A stretch of 64,000 nt of DNA from Hippopus hippopus (lineage: Eukaryota; Mollusca; Bivalvia; Cardiida; Cardiidae). The stretch's first letter is position 1, and the number at the start of each line of letters is the position of its first letter. Below are positions 23,470 through 34,198 of the stretch, piece by piece. The stretch covers positions 36,133,299-36,197,298 of the forward strand of contig OX328099.1 in the NCBI GenBank assembly GCA_946811185.2. The letters run 5' to 3'. Both the position numbers and the translations under genes were made by a program. Under the pieces are notes generated by a model, which saw only the letters and a list, made by a program, of their open reading frames with translations, did not search any database and was not told where the DNA came from.

Positions 23470-24970
23470 ATGACAGGCATTTGAGATGGTAGCAAAGGGA
23501 CTATCCGTCGTGATGCTGGCGAGGCCTGTAACGTGCACCAGACTGCTATCACCGGAATCTTACGAGGTTTCATTGGCAAGTATGGTACTACTATATGGTG
23601 GTATGGTGGTGGCTCTGACACGGTAGCCGTTGCAGCTAAAGACTATTCTTTGATTATGCTGGCTAGCAGAAATAGTTTTACGACATTAACTCATTTAGGG
23701 TTAGTGTATTCACATAAACCACCTGCACAAGGCTGCACGAAAGTGGTTTTCGGTCAAGAGGACAGGGATAGAAATTCCGTTTTCTCGAAACCACTGCAGG
23801 TATCGGTATTAATTGCGCCGTGGATCAAAATAGACTGTCATCATGTCCTCGTTACAAGGGAGTACAGTACTGTATAGGCTATACAGTCAGATGTGCTTGT
23901 CATTCGGCATACTTCGGGTGATGGGAGTCCCTCGGCTGTACCTGGTAGCTTGATATACACCTACACGGTACATTTCTTCGCCGGAAATACACTGGTTTAC
24001 CGTTATGAAAATTGTAAGGCTCCTCTTAAAAAAGAAAACTTAAATCTCAATTTTTTATCAAAATCTTTCTTACCATATTTCAGTTGACAAACAGTTCGTA
24101 CATTCATTTTTAACGTGGTTTATCAATTGCGATTGAAGTTTTCACCGACATATAGGTAGATGTGAATAACTTCATCGAGGCTGTTTATACATCGTTGCCA
24201 AACGACTTACAGTTGCGCCGCCATGTATAAGATCACGTGATTGGCAGTTCAAATGGAAACGACCGTTATACAGACGAGGTTACATGTAGGTACGGAATCG
24301 GCCGACTTCTGACGAGTGGTGTGCTTTTGTATGAAGAAGACAAAATGAGAGATACCATGCTGCCAACATCACTGAACTTGACAGCTTCGGAGGCGGCTCC
24401 ATCATGGTCTCGGAGGGAACCAGCTGTGATGTACAAACAGTTGCACACTGATTGTCTAGTCTTATTAAGATGAGATTATGGATATCCAGGTTAGATAGTA
24501 TGCCGGTGTAGCGGATGATGTCTTTATTTCGAAAGTTTAATGAATGATAATGCCCTTCCCTAGCCTGGGTTCCAGTCTGACCATTTTTTCCTTATCTACA
24601 TTCTGATGTTACTCTGTTAAAATGACACTGTACATAACGGATTTTTATAGAATGTAAAAAGGAGTGATTCAGCAATTATTGGCTTCTGGACCCAGGCTAC
24701 CAGTCCCCAAGATTCCAATGGTGTGCAAGAGTACCAGCAGAGAGAGGGTATCGCGCGTCTGGACCGGAAAGCCCGGTCCTTTGACCTAAATGCTATTGAG
24801 CATGGAACGAGGAGTAGGTTCAAATTTCAGCTCTTCAGATCCAACAAAATAGTATCCAGGAGCTTGGTGCTTTGTCAAAGAATGGAACAACATTCTACAA
24901 AGAATAATCAGAAACCTGAAACAAAGAATGAGGAGACAATATCAGGCTGTCAACTGGTCACGTGCTCGAT
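23470..24970 (+). pseudogene. Tc1-like transposase fossil
   Basis: Degenerate pieces in the right order on one strand: a helix-turn-helix-like part at 23500-23680 (HQTAITGILRGFIGKYGT, then VAVAAKDYSLIML), a piece around 24240-24290 resembling the segment before the second aspartate, FGGGSIMV at 24386-24409 (family GGGSVMVWGG), and KARSFDLNAIEH at 24771-24803 (family ARSPDLNPIEH, carrying the third catalytic region). These sit in different frames with stops between, so the gene is dead. Terminal repeats were not identified. Confidence 0.7.
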
Positions 24971-25030
24971 ATTAAACCTATACCAGCTAGCATCGTTAGC
25001 TGTTTGGTTAATTTTGAAAATTTATAGAGA

Positions 25031-25280
25031 CTGTAACTCCTTTAACAAGGATTCATTCCTTTCTCACTGCTGATCATTGTCTCCACGAAGGTTATTTGGA
25101 AAAGCAGCCAGTGACTTGAAAAGAATACCATGTGAATTACTGGTAAAAGAAACTCCACGAAAGCATGGATAAGTGCCCTTAACGCCTCGATAGAACTGAA
25201 ATAATGTTGAAAACGGCCTTAAACACCATTAACACTATCCTTAAACAAACAAACAAAACACACAAACAAACCAAACAAAA
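25031..25280 (+). mobile_element. SINE-A copy, 5' truncated
   Basis: GGATTCATTCCTTTCTCACT, AAAGCAGCCAGTGACTTG, GTTGAAAACGGCCTTAAACA, (AAAC)n tail. It follows the Tc1 fossil. Confidence 0.8.
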
Positions 25281-26250
25281 CCGAACGGAGCTTACAAAGA
25301 CTGTAGAAATAGAAAAGGAAAGTTGTAAGCTGTTGCTGCAAAATAACATTTCGCATCAAAGTAGAAACACTTTCGATTCATGACAAACGTTTTGCAAGCG
25401 AAAGCAACTATAGTTAAACGGCGATAATGTGCCACTTGGTAGGGAGTTATAGTTTATTTAAGGATTGGAGAAAATAAAACTTAAACAAATATTTTAAACC
25501 ATAAACTACACCCAAAATTACATGTAATTATACAATAATTCCGTAGGTTCCGTATGCTGTTTTTGTTGCAGCGTATTTATAGAAGAACGGCGATAGTGTG
25601 TCACTTGGTAAGACGTTGTCGGCGCAAACATATGAGATAACGCTTAAAGCTACATCTCTACTCATTTCAGGCAGTTTTCATCCGGTTTTTAACATATTTT
25701 ATCCTTATCTTTTGAAACTATAATCTTTTTTGTATCTTCATGCCAAATGCTGTACCTGATGGCTGCAAGATTGCACAGATTACGACGAAAATGCATTTCA
25801 TGTTTTGGAGGCCTTCAAAGCAATCGCTATTGTCCTTTCCGGTTTTAAATGAGAACAAACCCCTTTTGTTTTTTCTATCTCTTACACCATGTTTATATTG
25901 GTAATTGATCTATGTTTACACAGCTGAGCCATTTTACTTTTGAAAGATAAAATATATTCCTTTATATGCATATACATGTAAAATGATTCAGAAATTCGTT
26001 ATACCCGTTCTGTGTTGTTGTTTTGGATTTTTTTTTTGTATATGTATAACTGACACAATATCAACGTGTAAGTATACAATTGACGCAGTAGCGACGTTTA
26101 TTTATACTAGAGTCTAGCCGAATTGTCCCGTATTCAGACAAAGACACTAAGTCTATAGAAGGGGATCAAATAACACGTTCAAGTGTCTAGGTCATTTCTT
26201 TCTTCAGAGCAGTTTTCATCTACTTACTTCTTGATAAAGAGACAAAGCAC
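25281..26250. other. No gene recognised
   Basis: Contains a short repeated phrase (AACGGCGATAATGTGCCACTTGG at 25419 and a near copy at 25587, with one changed part). Otherwise unique. Confidence 0.4.
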
Positions 26251-26255
26251 TTTAA

Positions 26256-26483
26256 CCCTCTACCAAACAATCCTTCGGTACATATCACGGACTTATGGAA
26301 GTGGGCTTGTGAAAACATTGTGGGAAAAGGAGAAAATGCTGGTAATCAGCATTTTCTCCTTTTCCCACCATGTTTTCTAACTTTCTAAAGCCAATTTCCA
26401 TCGTTCTTGCTAAATAGAGTTTGTTTTCTACAAATACGAGTACTTTTGACATGGACCCGTTTAAATTGTTGTCGTTTGTTTAA
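26256..26483 (+). mobile_element. T1 copy
   Basis: TTAA at 26252-26255, CCCTCTACCAAACAATCC left, core GGGAAAAGGAGAAAATGCTG, right arm decayed. Confidence 0.8.
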
Positions 26484-26810
26484 ATGTAAAGTTCAGACTC
26501 GGATTTAACAGCCAGAAATATTTCAAGAACTGAATGGTCAATACAGAAACTCAGTTGACGATAGCTATGAGCAAGGCTCCTTTTTTAAAATTATTCCTAA
26601 AGAACGCATCCAACTTTTTCCAAATTTGCTGTTCTGTATCCCTCTCAGTACTAAACTAAGCATGTTTGAGTTTTGTACTTTGATTTAATAAAAAGCGTTA
26701 ATTGGAAGGTTTCAAGGACCGATTCTACTGTTTCGTAGATAAAAACGGTTGATAAAATTAATTTCATAGGCAATCTCTTACATAAGCACCTCATCAGGCC
26801 CGGCACTTAC

Positions 26811-27019
26811 CCCTTAGGCTGCTAAGCGCTTCTCAAGGACCTTTTTGCGGACGGTGTAGATCAAGATCAGACTGCACAGAACATGCAGTCTGATCTTGAA
26901 TCTACACAGTCAGATAAGAACATAATTTTATTCAAAACAAATACATTTAAAATAGCAACATTTGGGTTTTTACTATCGGCTTGAAAGTTTCTTTTTTAAC
27001 TTATACAGCAGGTTAAGGG
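26811..27019 (+). mobile_element. T2 copy, 209 bp
   Basis: CCCTTAGGCTGCTAAGCG at left, hairpin 26853-26919, GGGTTTTTACTATCGGCTT, right end GGTTAAGGG then TTAA at 27020-27023. Left flank is TTAC. Confidence 0.85.
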
Positions 27020-27039
27020 TTAAAAGAGGTCTTTCTCTC

Positions 27040-27232
27040 ATGACTCGTACTCACCAACCGTTCTGAAAAGCGTTCATAGTCTTATTCTAGATTTAGAAAT
27101 TAACGTGTTTCAATTGGCTAAGCCATTTGGTTTATCCAATCACATATTACGTTACTTTGAACTGTAGACAATTTTGGAGAATCAGACATAGAATGCTATA
27201 CAGAATGATTGGTGAATACGGGGCCACACAAC
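27040..27232 (+). mobile_element. N1 copy
   Basis: CGTACTCACCAACCGTTCTG at left pairs with CAGAATGATTGGTGAATACG at right. Interior GTCTTATTCTAGATTTAGAA. Confidence 0.75.
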
Positions 27233-27490
27233 GTCAAAGCAGCGTTCGTGTTTATAAGATATTGAATTATTGAGCACGTGCTCAAAAGGGTTAGTTTTCA
27301 AACTTTAAATTTCATGAATTCTTCAAAGAGTGAGAAAATTTTAAAATTTAATTAATTCAGCAGAAGAAGAAGAAAAAGAAGAGAGCAAAAGCTAAAAAAG
27401 AAAATATAGTTAGTCTAGGAGGCGTTTTACAACACTTTTATCTACATAGCCTTGAAATTTCATACTTAGCTGAGTACAGGACGGAAACAC

Positions 27491-27846
27491 CCGTGGCCCG
27501 GTTTCACGAAAAAACTTAAGTCTTTTATTTTGGTTAAGTCGGCTGACAGACTCATTTTCCGACTTAAGTTGAGCTCGTTATTTCAGATGCATTTAAGTCG
27601 ACAACGTTTCAGACTCAGCTGAGTAAAATAATAGACTTAAGTCATTTTAACAGACTTAAGTTCATTATTTTGCAGAGTTGAGTTTGAAATGTTGTGTCAA
27701 CTTGGGATTTGAGAATGTTTCGTACGTCTGTTAATATTAGTAAAATGTGTCTCAAGTAACAAACTCAAGTTAAGTCGGAAATGGTGTCCGTCAGCAGACT
27801 TGAGGAAAATAAGAGACTTAAGTTTTTTCGTGAAACCGGGCCACGG
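27491..27846. mobile_element. 356-bp MITE with 33-bp perfect terminal inverted repeats
   Basis: CCGTGGCCCGGTTTCACGAA continuing AAAACTTAAGTCT at left, exact reverse complement at right. The interior is rich in ACTTAAG/CTCAAGT motifs. No coding capacity. Confidence 0.92.
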
Positions 27847-27954
27847 TTTTTAAGTTAGATTTGTTGTCAGGTGTGTGCTGGCAGTATATACCTCGATATC
27901 CTAGCGAACCGTAGTTGGATCGAGGTTGGACTTTTCGTTTTTCCATGTTTGTTT

Positions 27955-28252
27955 CTATAGCGTTTGGAGCGTTTTCAACATTAATACAGTTATATTTCGG
28001 CCCTACTCATGCCTACTGGAGTTTCTTTTAGCAATACTGCCCACATTATTCTTTCTTTCATTTTATTCTTTTCTTTCTTTGCTTTCCCTCAAAACCATCG
28101 TCGAAACAATGATCAGCGATGAGAGAGGAATGCATCCTGTTGCATTGACTACCACCAATTCCAGGAAAGGAATTAGCTGAGCTGGGAATTCGAAACATCG
28201 ACACCTTGTTTTTAAGTCCTTTACGCTACCGACTGTCTTACCGGGCTCGGTC
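27955..28252 (-). mobile_element. SINE-A copy
   Basis: Reverse tail GCGTTTTCAACATTAATAC, CCATCGTCGAAACAATGATC, tRNA-like head at 28170-28250 (GGGAATTCGAAACATCG ... CTACCGACTGTC). A (TTTC)-rich insertion lies at about 28050-28085. Confidence 0.8.
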
Positions 28253-28394
28253 GATTTTACAATTAATTCCTATACAAAAAATGGTCTTTCTCTGGTCAAT
28301 GCTTTACGGGTAACCAGTCATCAAAATATCTTAAGGAGACCATTATAATCTTAATCTTTCTTGATAAGTCATTTTGAACCAGTTATTATTCCTA

Positions 28395-28572
28395 TAATCC
28401 TGGCTTCGCATTCACCAACCATTCTTTGTGGCATTCTTAGTCTAATTCTAGGTTTAAAAAGTAACGGAGTTTCTGATTGGACGAGTCATTTTGTATAGCC
28501 GATCAAAAATTGTGTTACTTTGAAATTTAAACATTCCTTGAGGACAAGACTACGAATTTTATTAAGACTTGT
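28395..28572 (+). mobile_element. N1 copy
   Basis: GCATTCACCAACCATTCTTT at left and TTGTTGGTGAGTACGAACC at right. Confidence 0.75.
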
Positions 28573-28794
28573 TGGTGAGTACGAACCAGGGTTGGTTTCG
28601 GTGGACGTTGTAGAGAAAGCAAAAAATCCCGATATTCAATTATAATTGGCATGGTCCTACCTCCAGTGGCCAAATCTCCAGTTTTCATGGTTTAGCGATA
28701 CCACTCACTGTACTTTGCTGTTGGTCGCACGTTACAATTTAACAGTAAATCAGTTGTTTGTATTATAGCGACAGAAAAGAAAAAAAAAATTAAA

Positions 28795-28950
28795 TTATGA
28801 TGATTATGTGGGAAAGTGGCCAGATACCTGGTAAGAATATTGTGCAAAATATTGGTAAAATAAGCTCCAGGAAAGGTGCATTGGCCGCCCTAATATACTT
28901 GAAAAAACGTTGAAAACGGCGTTAAACAGCATACAAACGAAGCTAGTTCC
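28795..28950 (+). mobile_element. SINE-A 3' fragment
   Basis: GTGGGAAAGTGGCCAG, AGCTCCAGGAAAGGTGCATT, GTTGAAAACGGCGTTAAACA. Confidence 0.75.
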
Positions 28951-29038
28951 TTTTCAGCCAGTACTCTAGCACATCGCGGTAGACTCAGATAATAACGTAG
29001 TTTTCACAACCTTTACTTTTAATTAAACCTTTCCTCAA

Positions 29039-29213
29039 CCCTTATCCTGCCAAATAAGTGATATAAACTTTAAAGCCGATAGTAAATACCCTATATTTTG
29101 ATATATTCAAACGTATGTTTTTTGGCGAAAGATATCTCCTTATCGGAGAATGTAGATACAAGATCAGACTGCACGTTCTGTGCAGTCTGATCTTGATCTA
29201 CACTGTCCGCAAA
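29039..29213 (-). mobile_element. T2 copy fused to T1 at its right end
   Basis: CCCTTATCCTGCCAAATAAG at left, hairpin 29144-29213. The GTCCGCAAAAG end runs straight into AGACGACAC of a T1 arm, and the T2 terminus is missing. Confidence 0.8.
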
Positions 29214-29382
29214 AGACGACACGTTTATATGGCTCAAATGACGAAATTCGTCGTTGAAAAGATAGAAAACAATGTTGGCATCGGAGAAAATACAGCGTTC
29301 CAGCATTTTCTCCATTTCTCATAATATTTTAGAAAGTCTTCCTTCTCAGAGTCGTGAAAACGCGGCATTGTTTAGTAAAAGG
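29212..29382 (-). mobile_element. T1 copy, left end lost at T2 junction
   Basis: GGCTCAAATGACGAAATTCG, core CGTTCCAGCATTTTCTCC, right end TTTAGTAAAAGG then TTAG at 29383-29386. Confidence 0.75.
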
Positions 29383-29386
29383 TTAG

Positions 29387-29850
29387 CCCTGTACCACAAA
29401 ATCGTGGGTTTTTACTACTCTGACGAAGAAAGGCACTTGAAAAGACTGCGGGAAAAGGAAAAAATAATGGTAATGAGCATTTTCTTATTTTTCAACATTT
29501 TGTTATACTTTTTCATAGACACAACCAATAACTTGTGCCTAATTTTAACCCTTTACCAAACAATCCCTGGTTTTTACTACGCTGAGATAGAAGACTTTTG
29601 AAAACATTGTGGGAAAAGGAGAAAATGCTGGTAACCAGCATTTTCTCCTTTTCCCACAATGTTTTCTACCCTGTTGGAAACAAATTTCAGTTTTTGAGTT
29701 ACGTTTATTTTGTCGTCTGCCAGTGATTTCAATTTGGACCAGTGTAAAATTTTGTCGTTTGGTAAAGAGTTAATTTATATAGTTTGCAAATGTTTTGAAT
29801 TGGGGTTTGGAATTTTTAACCAGTCAAACATTTCGTCGTTAAGTAAAGGT
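29387..29850 (+). mobile_element. T1 outer copy, interrupted by another T1
   Basis: CCCTGTACCACAAAATCG at left. The right arm stops at 29544 and resumes at 29770 (TTTATATAGTTTGCAAATG ... GTCGTTAAGTAAAGG). The inner copy sits at an internal TTAA. Confidence 0.8.
29549..29769 (+). mobile_element. T1 full copy, 221 bp, nested in T1
   Basis: TTAA at 29545-29548 and 29770-29773, CCCTTTACCAAACAATCCC left, GTTTGGTAAAGAG right. The central palindrome at 29600-29666 is perfect: 33-bp arms around a single A. Confidence 0.92.
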
Positions 29851-30007
29851 TTAATTGAGTATGGATACGTTCTACTGTGCGGAGATAAGACACGGAAATG
29901 TCAAGGGCCTTCTTGCAGCTGCAGGCATTTAGCCATTGTTATAGTTTATCATTTCATCAATTGTTTCGGCCCCCTCTTATTAGTTTTTACCGTGGACTTT
30001 GGTTTAT

Positions 30008-30302
30008 TGTATGGGGTTTAACGCCGTTTTCAACATTATTTATGTTACTAATATTTCGCGGCGGCCAGTACGCCTACCTGTGCCTATCTGGATCTATTTA
30101 ATCAGTATTTCGCACCATTTTCTTCCGAAGCCACTGGCTGCTTACAATATAACCTTTATGTAGACAACGGTTAGCTGTGAGAGAAGAAAGAATCCTGTCA
30201 TGATAACTTTTATGAATGCTGTGGAAGTAATTGTCCGAGATTCGAACTAGCGACCCCCTAGTTTTCAACCCTGTCTGTTATCGACTGAACTATCGGGCCC
30301 GG
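30008..30302 (-). mobile_element. SINE-A copy, nearly complete
   Basis: GGGTTTAACGCCGTTTTCAA, GCGGCGGCCAGTACGCC, AAGCCACTGGCTGCTTA, head GAGATTCGAACTAGCGACC and GACTGAACTATCGGGCC. Confidence 0.85.
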
Positions 30303-30344
30303 CTTCTAAAGCTGAACATTACAGAGTTTAGCCCAAAAGTCTAT

Positions 30345-30515
30345 TTGCGAAAAGATTAAGATCAAGGACAGACGGCATGTCCTTGCAGTCTGATCTTGAC
30401 CTATAGCCTCTGGATTTTTATTTAATTGTTAGGGCAATACTTTACCCATTTACGAGTCATTGAATTGATCCCAAGCGATGTTTTGCAGTCTGATCCTGAT
30501 CTATGCCATCCAAAA
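30345..30515. repeat. Decayed T2 hairpin fragments
   Basis: TTGCAGTCTGATCTTGACCT at 30388 and TTGCAGTCTGATCCTGATCT at 30483. Neither has element ends. Confidence 0.55.
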
Positions 30516-30939
30516 AGCCCGTGTTTATGCCTTTTTGCCCTGACAGGGTTGAAAGTACTAATTCATTAGCTCCAGTCGGAGATTTTTTGCGTTTTATAAT
30601 ATACCTCTTTTGAATAGAAGAGAACTTACTCGTATCTACCAATTTCTCCGTTTGACATATTGTTTTCACTTTTCTTTTCATTAGATTTTTCTCTACGAAA
30701 TCTTGATTCGTGTAGATAAGCCATTTCATCCATATTCTTTTCATTTCCGAATTAGTCAGCTGCATACTTCGTTTCACTGGGTCGGATTTGAAACTTCTCG
30801 GTTGTGTCTGCGTGAAATTTGAAATGTAAATAGGCAAAATATTGTCTTCAGTTTTCCTCTGAATTGTATTTCTGTTTGTTTTGGCAACAGAGGATCATTT
30901 GGACGTACGTTTGCCAAACTCGTTCTTTATCAAAACCCT

Positions 30940-30942
<3 letters not shown>
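30516..30942. other. No gene recognised
   Basis: A minus-strand open frame of 126 codons (30837-30457) is lysine-rich in its middle, and its C-terminus runs into the T2 fragment. No family motif. Confidence 0.35.
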
Positions 30943-31031
<89 letters not shown>

Positions 31032-31110
31032 CATTGTCACAAAGACACACAATCAGACACACAATCACACAGACGGACAGAAAAACTGACAGAAAAGCAG
31101 ACAGACAGAG
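30943..31110 (+). repeat. Microsatellite (GA)n then (GACA)n
   Basis: (AG)n at 30943-30984, (CAGA)n at 30984-31030, and imperfect ACAGAxx repeats to about 31110. Confidence 0.95.
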
Positions 31111-31278
31111 ATATTCTTTGAGTTGTAAACCTGTTATTCCAACGAGACGTCTTATTTTGATGAAAACAAACGATAAAATTCCGCGTCGAAGACAATCGCA
31201 CGGTTTCACTGCTCTCGTATAGTTTATAATGACTGACATAGCATGCCACCTAGTCTGAAATCTTACCCAGTTCCTTAA

Positions 31279-31488
31279 CTCTGTGCCAGAAGATAATATT
31301 TTAATTCGGTCCAAATTTAAAGCAGTTGCAGACGACAAATTAGGTGTAGCGCAAATGATTTGACTTGTTTCTGAAAGGTTGTGGGAAAGGGAGAAAATGC
31401 TGGTTACCTGCATTTTTTCCTTTTCCCACAATATTTTCAAAAGTCTCATCTACCAGGTCGTTAAAAGTCGATATTGTGTCGTAAAGGG
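31279..31488 (-). mobile_element. T1 copy
   Basis: TTAA at 31275-31278, CTCTGTGCCAGAAGA left, core GAAAATGCTGGTTACC, right CGTAAAGGG then TTAT. Confidence 0.8.
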
Positions 31489-31492
31489 TTAT

Positions 31493-31713
31493 CTTTTTTT
31501 TAGAATTTTAGATTAGTCCAAAATCAATGCACTTGCAGACCACAAATTATAATTATGTTGTTCAAATGATCAGAATTGTATTTGAAAGAAGAGAAAAGTT
31601 TGTAGGAAAAAAAGAGAAAATGCTCATTTCCCAGCATTGACTTCCTTTTCTCACATTGTTTTCTACAGCTCCCTCTACCGGGACGTTAAAACATGGGACT
31701 GTTCTGTAAAGGG
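31493..31713 (-). mobile_element. T1 copy abutting the previous one
   Basis: Starts four bases (TTAT) after the end of the copy at 31279-31488. 221 bp long, ends TGTAAAGGG. Confidence 0.7.
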
Positions 31714-31893
31714 ATCATTGACGTATACTGAATGCGTTTTACTGTTCTTAAAGTCATCAAGTAATCAAAATGAATTAAAGTCATCGGATGTTTTGTTTTA
31801 AAATCGTGTCCTAAAGTTGGCAACGGAATTATCTTATCCACTTCCTGCGTAGGCGTTCGTTTTGAGACAAATCTTCGTCATCTAACTACTGTT

Positions 31894-31956
31894 CTGTATT
31901 TATTTATTTATTTATTTATTTATCTATTTATATATTTATTTATTTACTTACTTATT
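31894..31956 (+). repeat. (TTTA)n microsatellite
   Basis: Imperfect TATTTATTTATT run. Confidence 0.9.
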
Positions 31957-32029
31957 CCCCTAATGTCGACAGCTGAATACATTTTTTTTACAGCAAGGAA
32001 ATGAATGAGTTTTTTTTTATTATTTTTTC

Positions 32030-32247
32030 AAGACAACACATTTTAATACTTACACCCACTGAGCAGCAATTGCAGACGACAAATTCAATGTAGATTAAAT
32101 GATGGAACCTGTCTTTGAACAAGAAGTAACTATCCAGGAAAAAGAAGAAAATGCTGGTCACCAGCATTTTCTACTTTTTTCCCTCAAATTTTTTCATATG
32201 CATTTTCCTCAAGATTATTTAAAACACGACAACATTTAGAAAAAGGG
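32030..32247 (-). mobile_element. T1 copy
   Basis: AGCAATTGCAGACGACAAAT, core GAAAATGCTGGTCACCAGC, right AAAAAGGG before TTAA at 32248-32251. Confidence 0.8.
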
Positions 32248-32449
32248 TTAAAACGAAAGTGAAAGCGGCAAGATAGATGTCAAAGAATGCCTGTTATTTA
32301 TTTTCAAGGTCACGAAAGTGCTGGGAATCGAATTAATTTTAAAACGAAATATTTCGTTTAAAAAACGCCGGTGAGAAATGTATGGTATTTATTTTCCCAG
32401 TGTGTTGTATATAAATAAATGACACTTGAAGTTGTAGATTACACGTTAA

Positions 32450-32666
32450 AACGCTTTTACGGAACGATCCTTGGTTTTAACGACCCCGAGTGAGAAAGCC
32501 CCCTTTGAAAACATTGTGGGCAAAGGTGAACCAGTTTTTTACCTTTAGCCCCACAAAGTTTTCTACCCTCATAAGGACGAGCCCCTTCAGTTGAGCCAAA
32601 TCTAATTTGTCGTCTGCACATACTTCTGATTGCTATAAGTTCAAAATTTTGTCGTCTGGTAAAGAG
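32450..32666 (+). mobile_element. T1 copy with altered core
   Basis: TTAA at 32446-32449 and 32667-32670. ACGACCCCGAGTGAGAAAGC; both palindrome halves are changed and the centre is lost. A weak T1-like core also lies at about 32727-32800. Confidence 0.75.
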
Positions 32667-32827
32667 TTAAAACTCATTATCTTTTGTAGGCGATTTTTTA
32701 TCGTTCGTTTTGAAGCAGATATCGCTTGAAAACACAGTGGTAAATGTAAAAATTGCTCATTACGAACGTTATTTCTCCCTTTGCAACATTTGCTTCCCAT
32801 GTACTCGTTCGTAATATTATTCTTTAA

Positions 32828-33022
32828 GTCTTTACCAAACGACAATATTTTAGACTTGTCTAAATTGAAAGCCCTTGCAGACGACAAATTCAGTCTGGCA
32901 CAAATTTAAAAAAATATTTTCGGAGAAAATGCTGGCTACTAGCATTTTCTCTTTTTCCCACAATATTTTCAAAAACCTCATTATCCGGGGTCGTTTTAAC
33001 ACGGGATTGGTTTAGTGCAGGG
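32828..33022 (-). mobile_element. T1 copy, 195 bp
   Basis: TTAA at 32824-32827, TCTTTACCAAACGACAAT left, core GGAGAAAATGCTGGCTAC, right TAGTGCAGGG then TTCA. Confidence 0.8.
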
Positions 33023-33149
33023 TTCATTAGTACGACTGTAACGTCTCTCCGTCTTTGACACGGGTGATTTTTAACGTCGTCTGCTCCAGATTTGTTTCAG
33101 GGGTATTGCGCTAACGCTTAGGTTGCTCAGCACGACCTAAATTGTTTTT

Positions 33150-33215
33150 AGCAGACAGAAAAGACCAAGATCAGTCTGCACAAAAATTCTTAATCTGATC
33201 TCGGATTTTCATTTG
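33150..33215. repeat. Decayed T2 hairpin
   Basis: GACCAAGATCAGTCTGCAC and TTAATCTGATCTCGG. Preceded by CTTAGGTTGCTCAGCACGAC, a weak T2 left end. Confidence 0.5.
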
Positions 33216-33313
33216 CCAATACTTTGGGGATAGATATATATCACTGAAACTGCCAAATCTTGGTCTTTATAACAAATGGGAAAATGTCATTACTTTCGCT
33301 TCTAGTATAAAAG

Positions 33314-33491
33314 CCCTTAATTACAAAACAATCCCGTAGTTTAACGACGCGTTAAATTCGCCTTTGAAAGGGTCGAACACGTTTTGGAGAAATGGAGAAA
33401 ATGCTGGTCGAAGCATGTTCTCCTTTTCCAACAATGTTTTCAAAAGGCTTCTTTCTTAGGGTCGTTAAAACTCCGGATTGTGAGTAAAGGG
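33314..33491. mobile_element. T1 variant with the same arm on both sides (foldback form)
   Basis: Left AAACAATCCCGTAGTTTAAC and right GTTAAAACTCCGGATTG are the same T1 arm in opposite orientation. 178 bp, TTAA at 33492-33495. Confidence 0.75.
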
Positions 33492-33527
33492 TTAACACGA
33501 AAGTTTATTGATAAACGTGTACGATTC

Positions 33528-33727
33528 AATAGGTATTACGAGACATTCACAAATCATTCTTTAGTACATTTCTAAGTCTTGTTCTCAAGAATTTTCTAAA
33601 TTTGAAAATAACGCTACGTCTGATTGGCTTGACAAAATGGTTCAGCTAATCAAAAGTTGCGTCATTTTCTTAATCTAGAATTAGACTTGGAGGTTTTAAA
33701 TTAAGAACGGTTGATCAATACGAACCT
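33528..33727 (+). mobile_element. N1 copy
   Basis: ACATTCACAAATCATTCTTT at left, GAACGGTTGATCAATACG at right, and GATTGGCTTGACAAAATGG in the interior. Confidence 0.65.
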
Positions 33728-33976
33728 AGAATGAGGATCAAAACGCATTTTCTCGGTATGAAAAATCATAGAATAGAAAGCAAGTCGTATATTTTATGCT
33801 CTATAACTCGTATTCATTTCTTAGCCCATCAGAAAAATGAAAAAAAAAACCACAACTTTTGACAGCAGTGAAGGCTGGCAGCATCAAAGCCATGCATTTA
33901 TGGGTTATGGTGATGAATTATAGCATAAACCAGACGTGACTTTTGCTTACAAGTTTTTACTCCATGTCATGAATAA

Positions 33977-34198
33977 CACTATACCAAACGACAAAACTTT
34001 ATCCTCGACTAAACTGAAAGCTTTTACGGACGACAAATCAGATGTTGTTCAAATGATAATTTATGTCCTTGATAGGGTAGAAAACATCGTGTGGAAAGGA
34101 GAAAATGCTGTTTACCAGCATTTTCTCCTTTTCACTCAATGTTTTCAAAAGCTTTCTTTCAACAGGTTTATTAAAACTCAGGATTCTGCTGTAAAGAC
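33977..34198 (-). mobile_element. T1 copy
   Basis: TACCAAACGACAAAACTTT, GATAGGGTAGAAAACATCG, core GGAGAAAATGCTGTTTACC, right end GTAAAGAC. Confidence 0.8.

Noticed and set aside
29212..29850. CRISPR-like repeat array
   Set aside because: Repeats are inverted-repeat transposons joined at TTAA, not short direct repeats with spacers.
30895..31449. 184-codon open frame on the minus strand
   Set aside because: Its long runs come from the (GA)n/(GACA)n microsatellite and a T1 copy.
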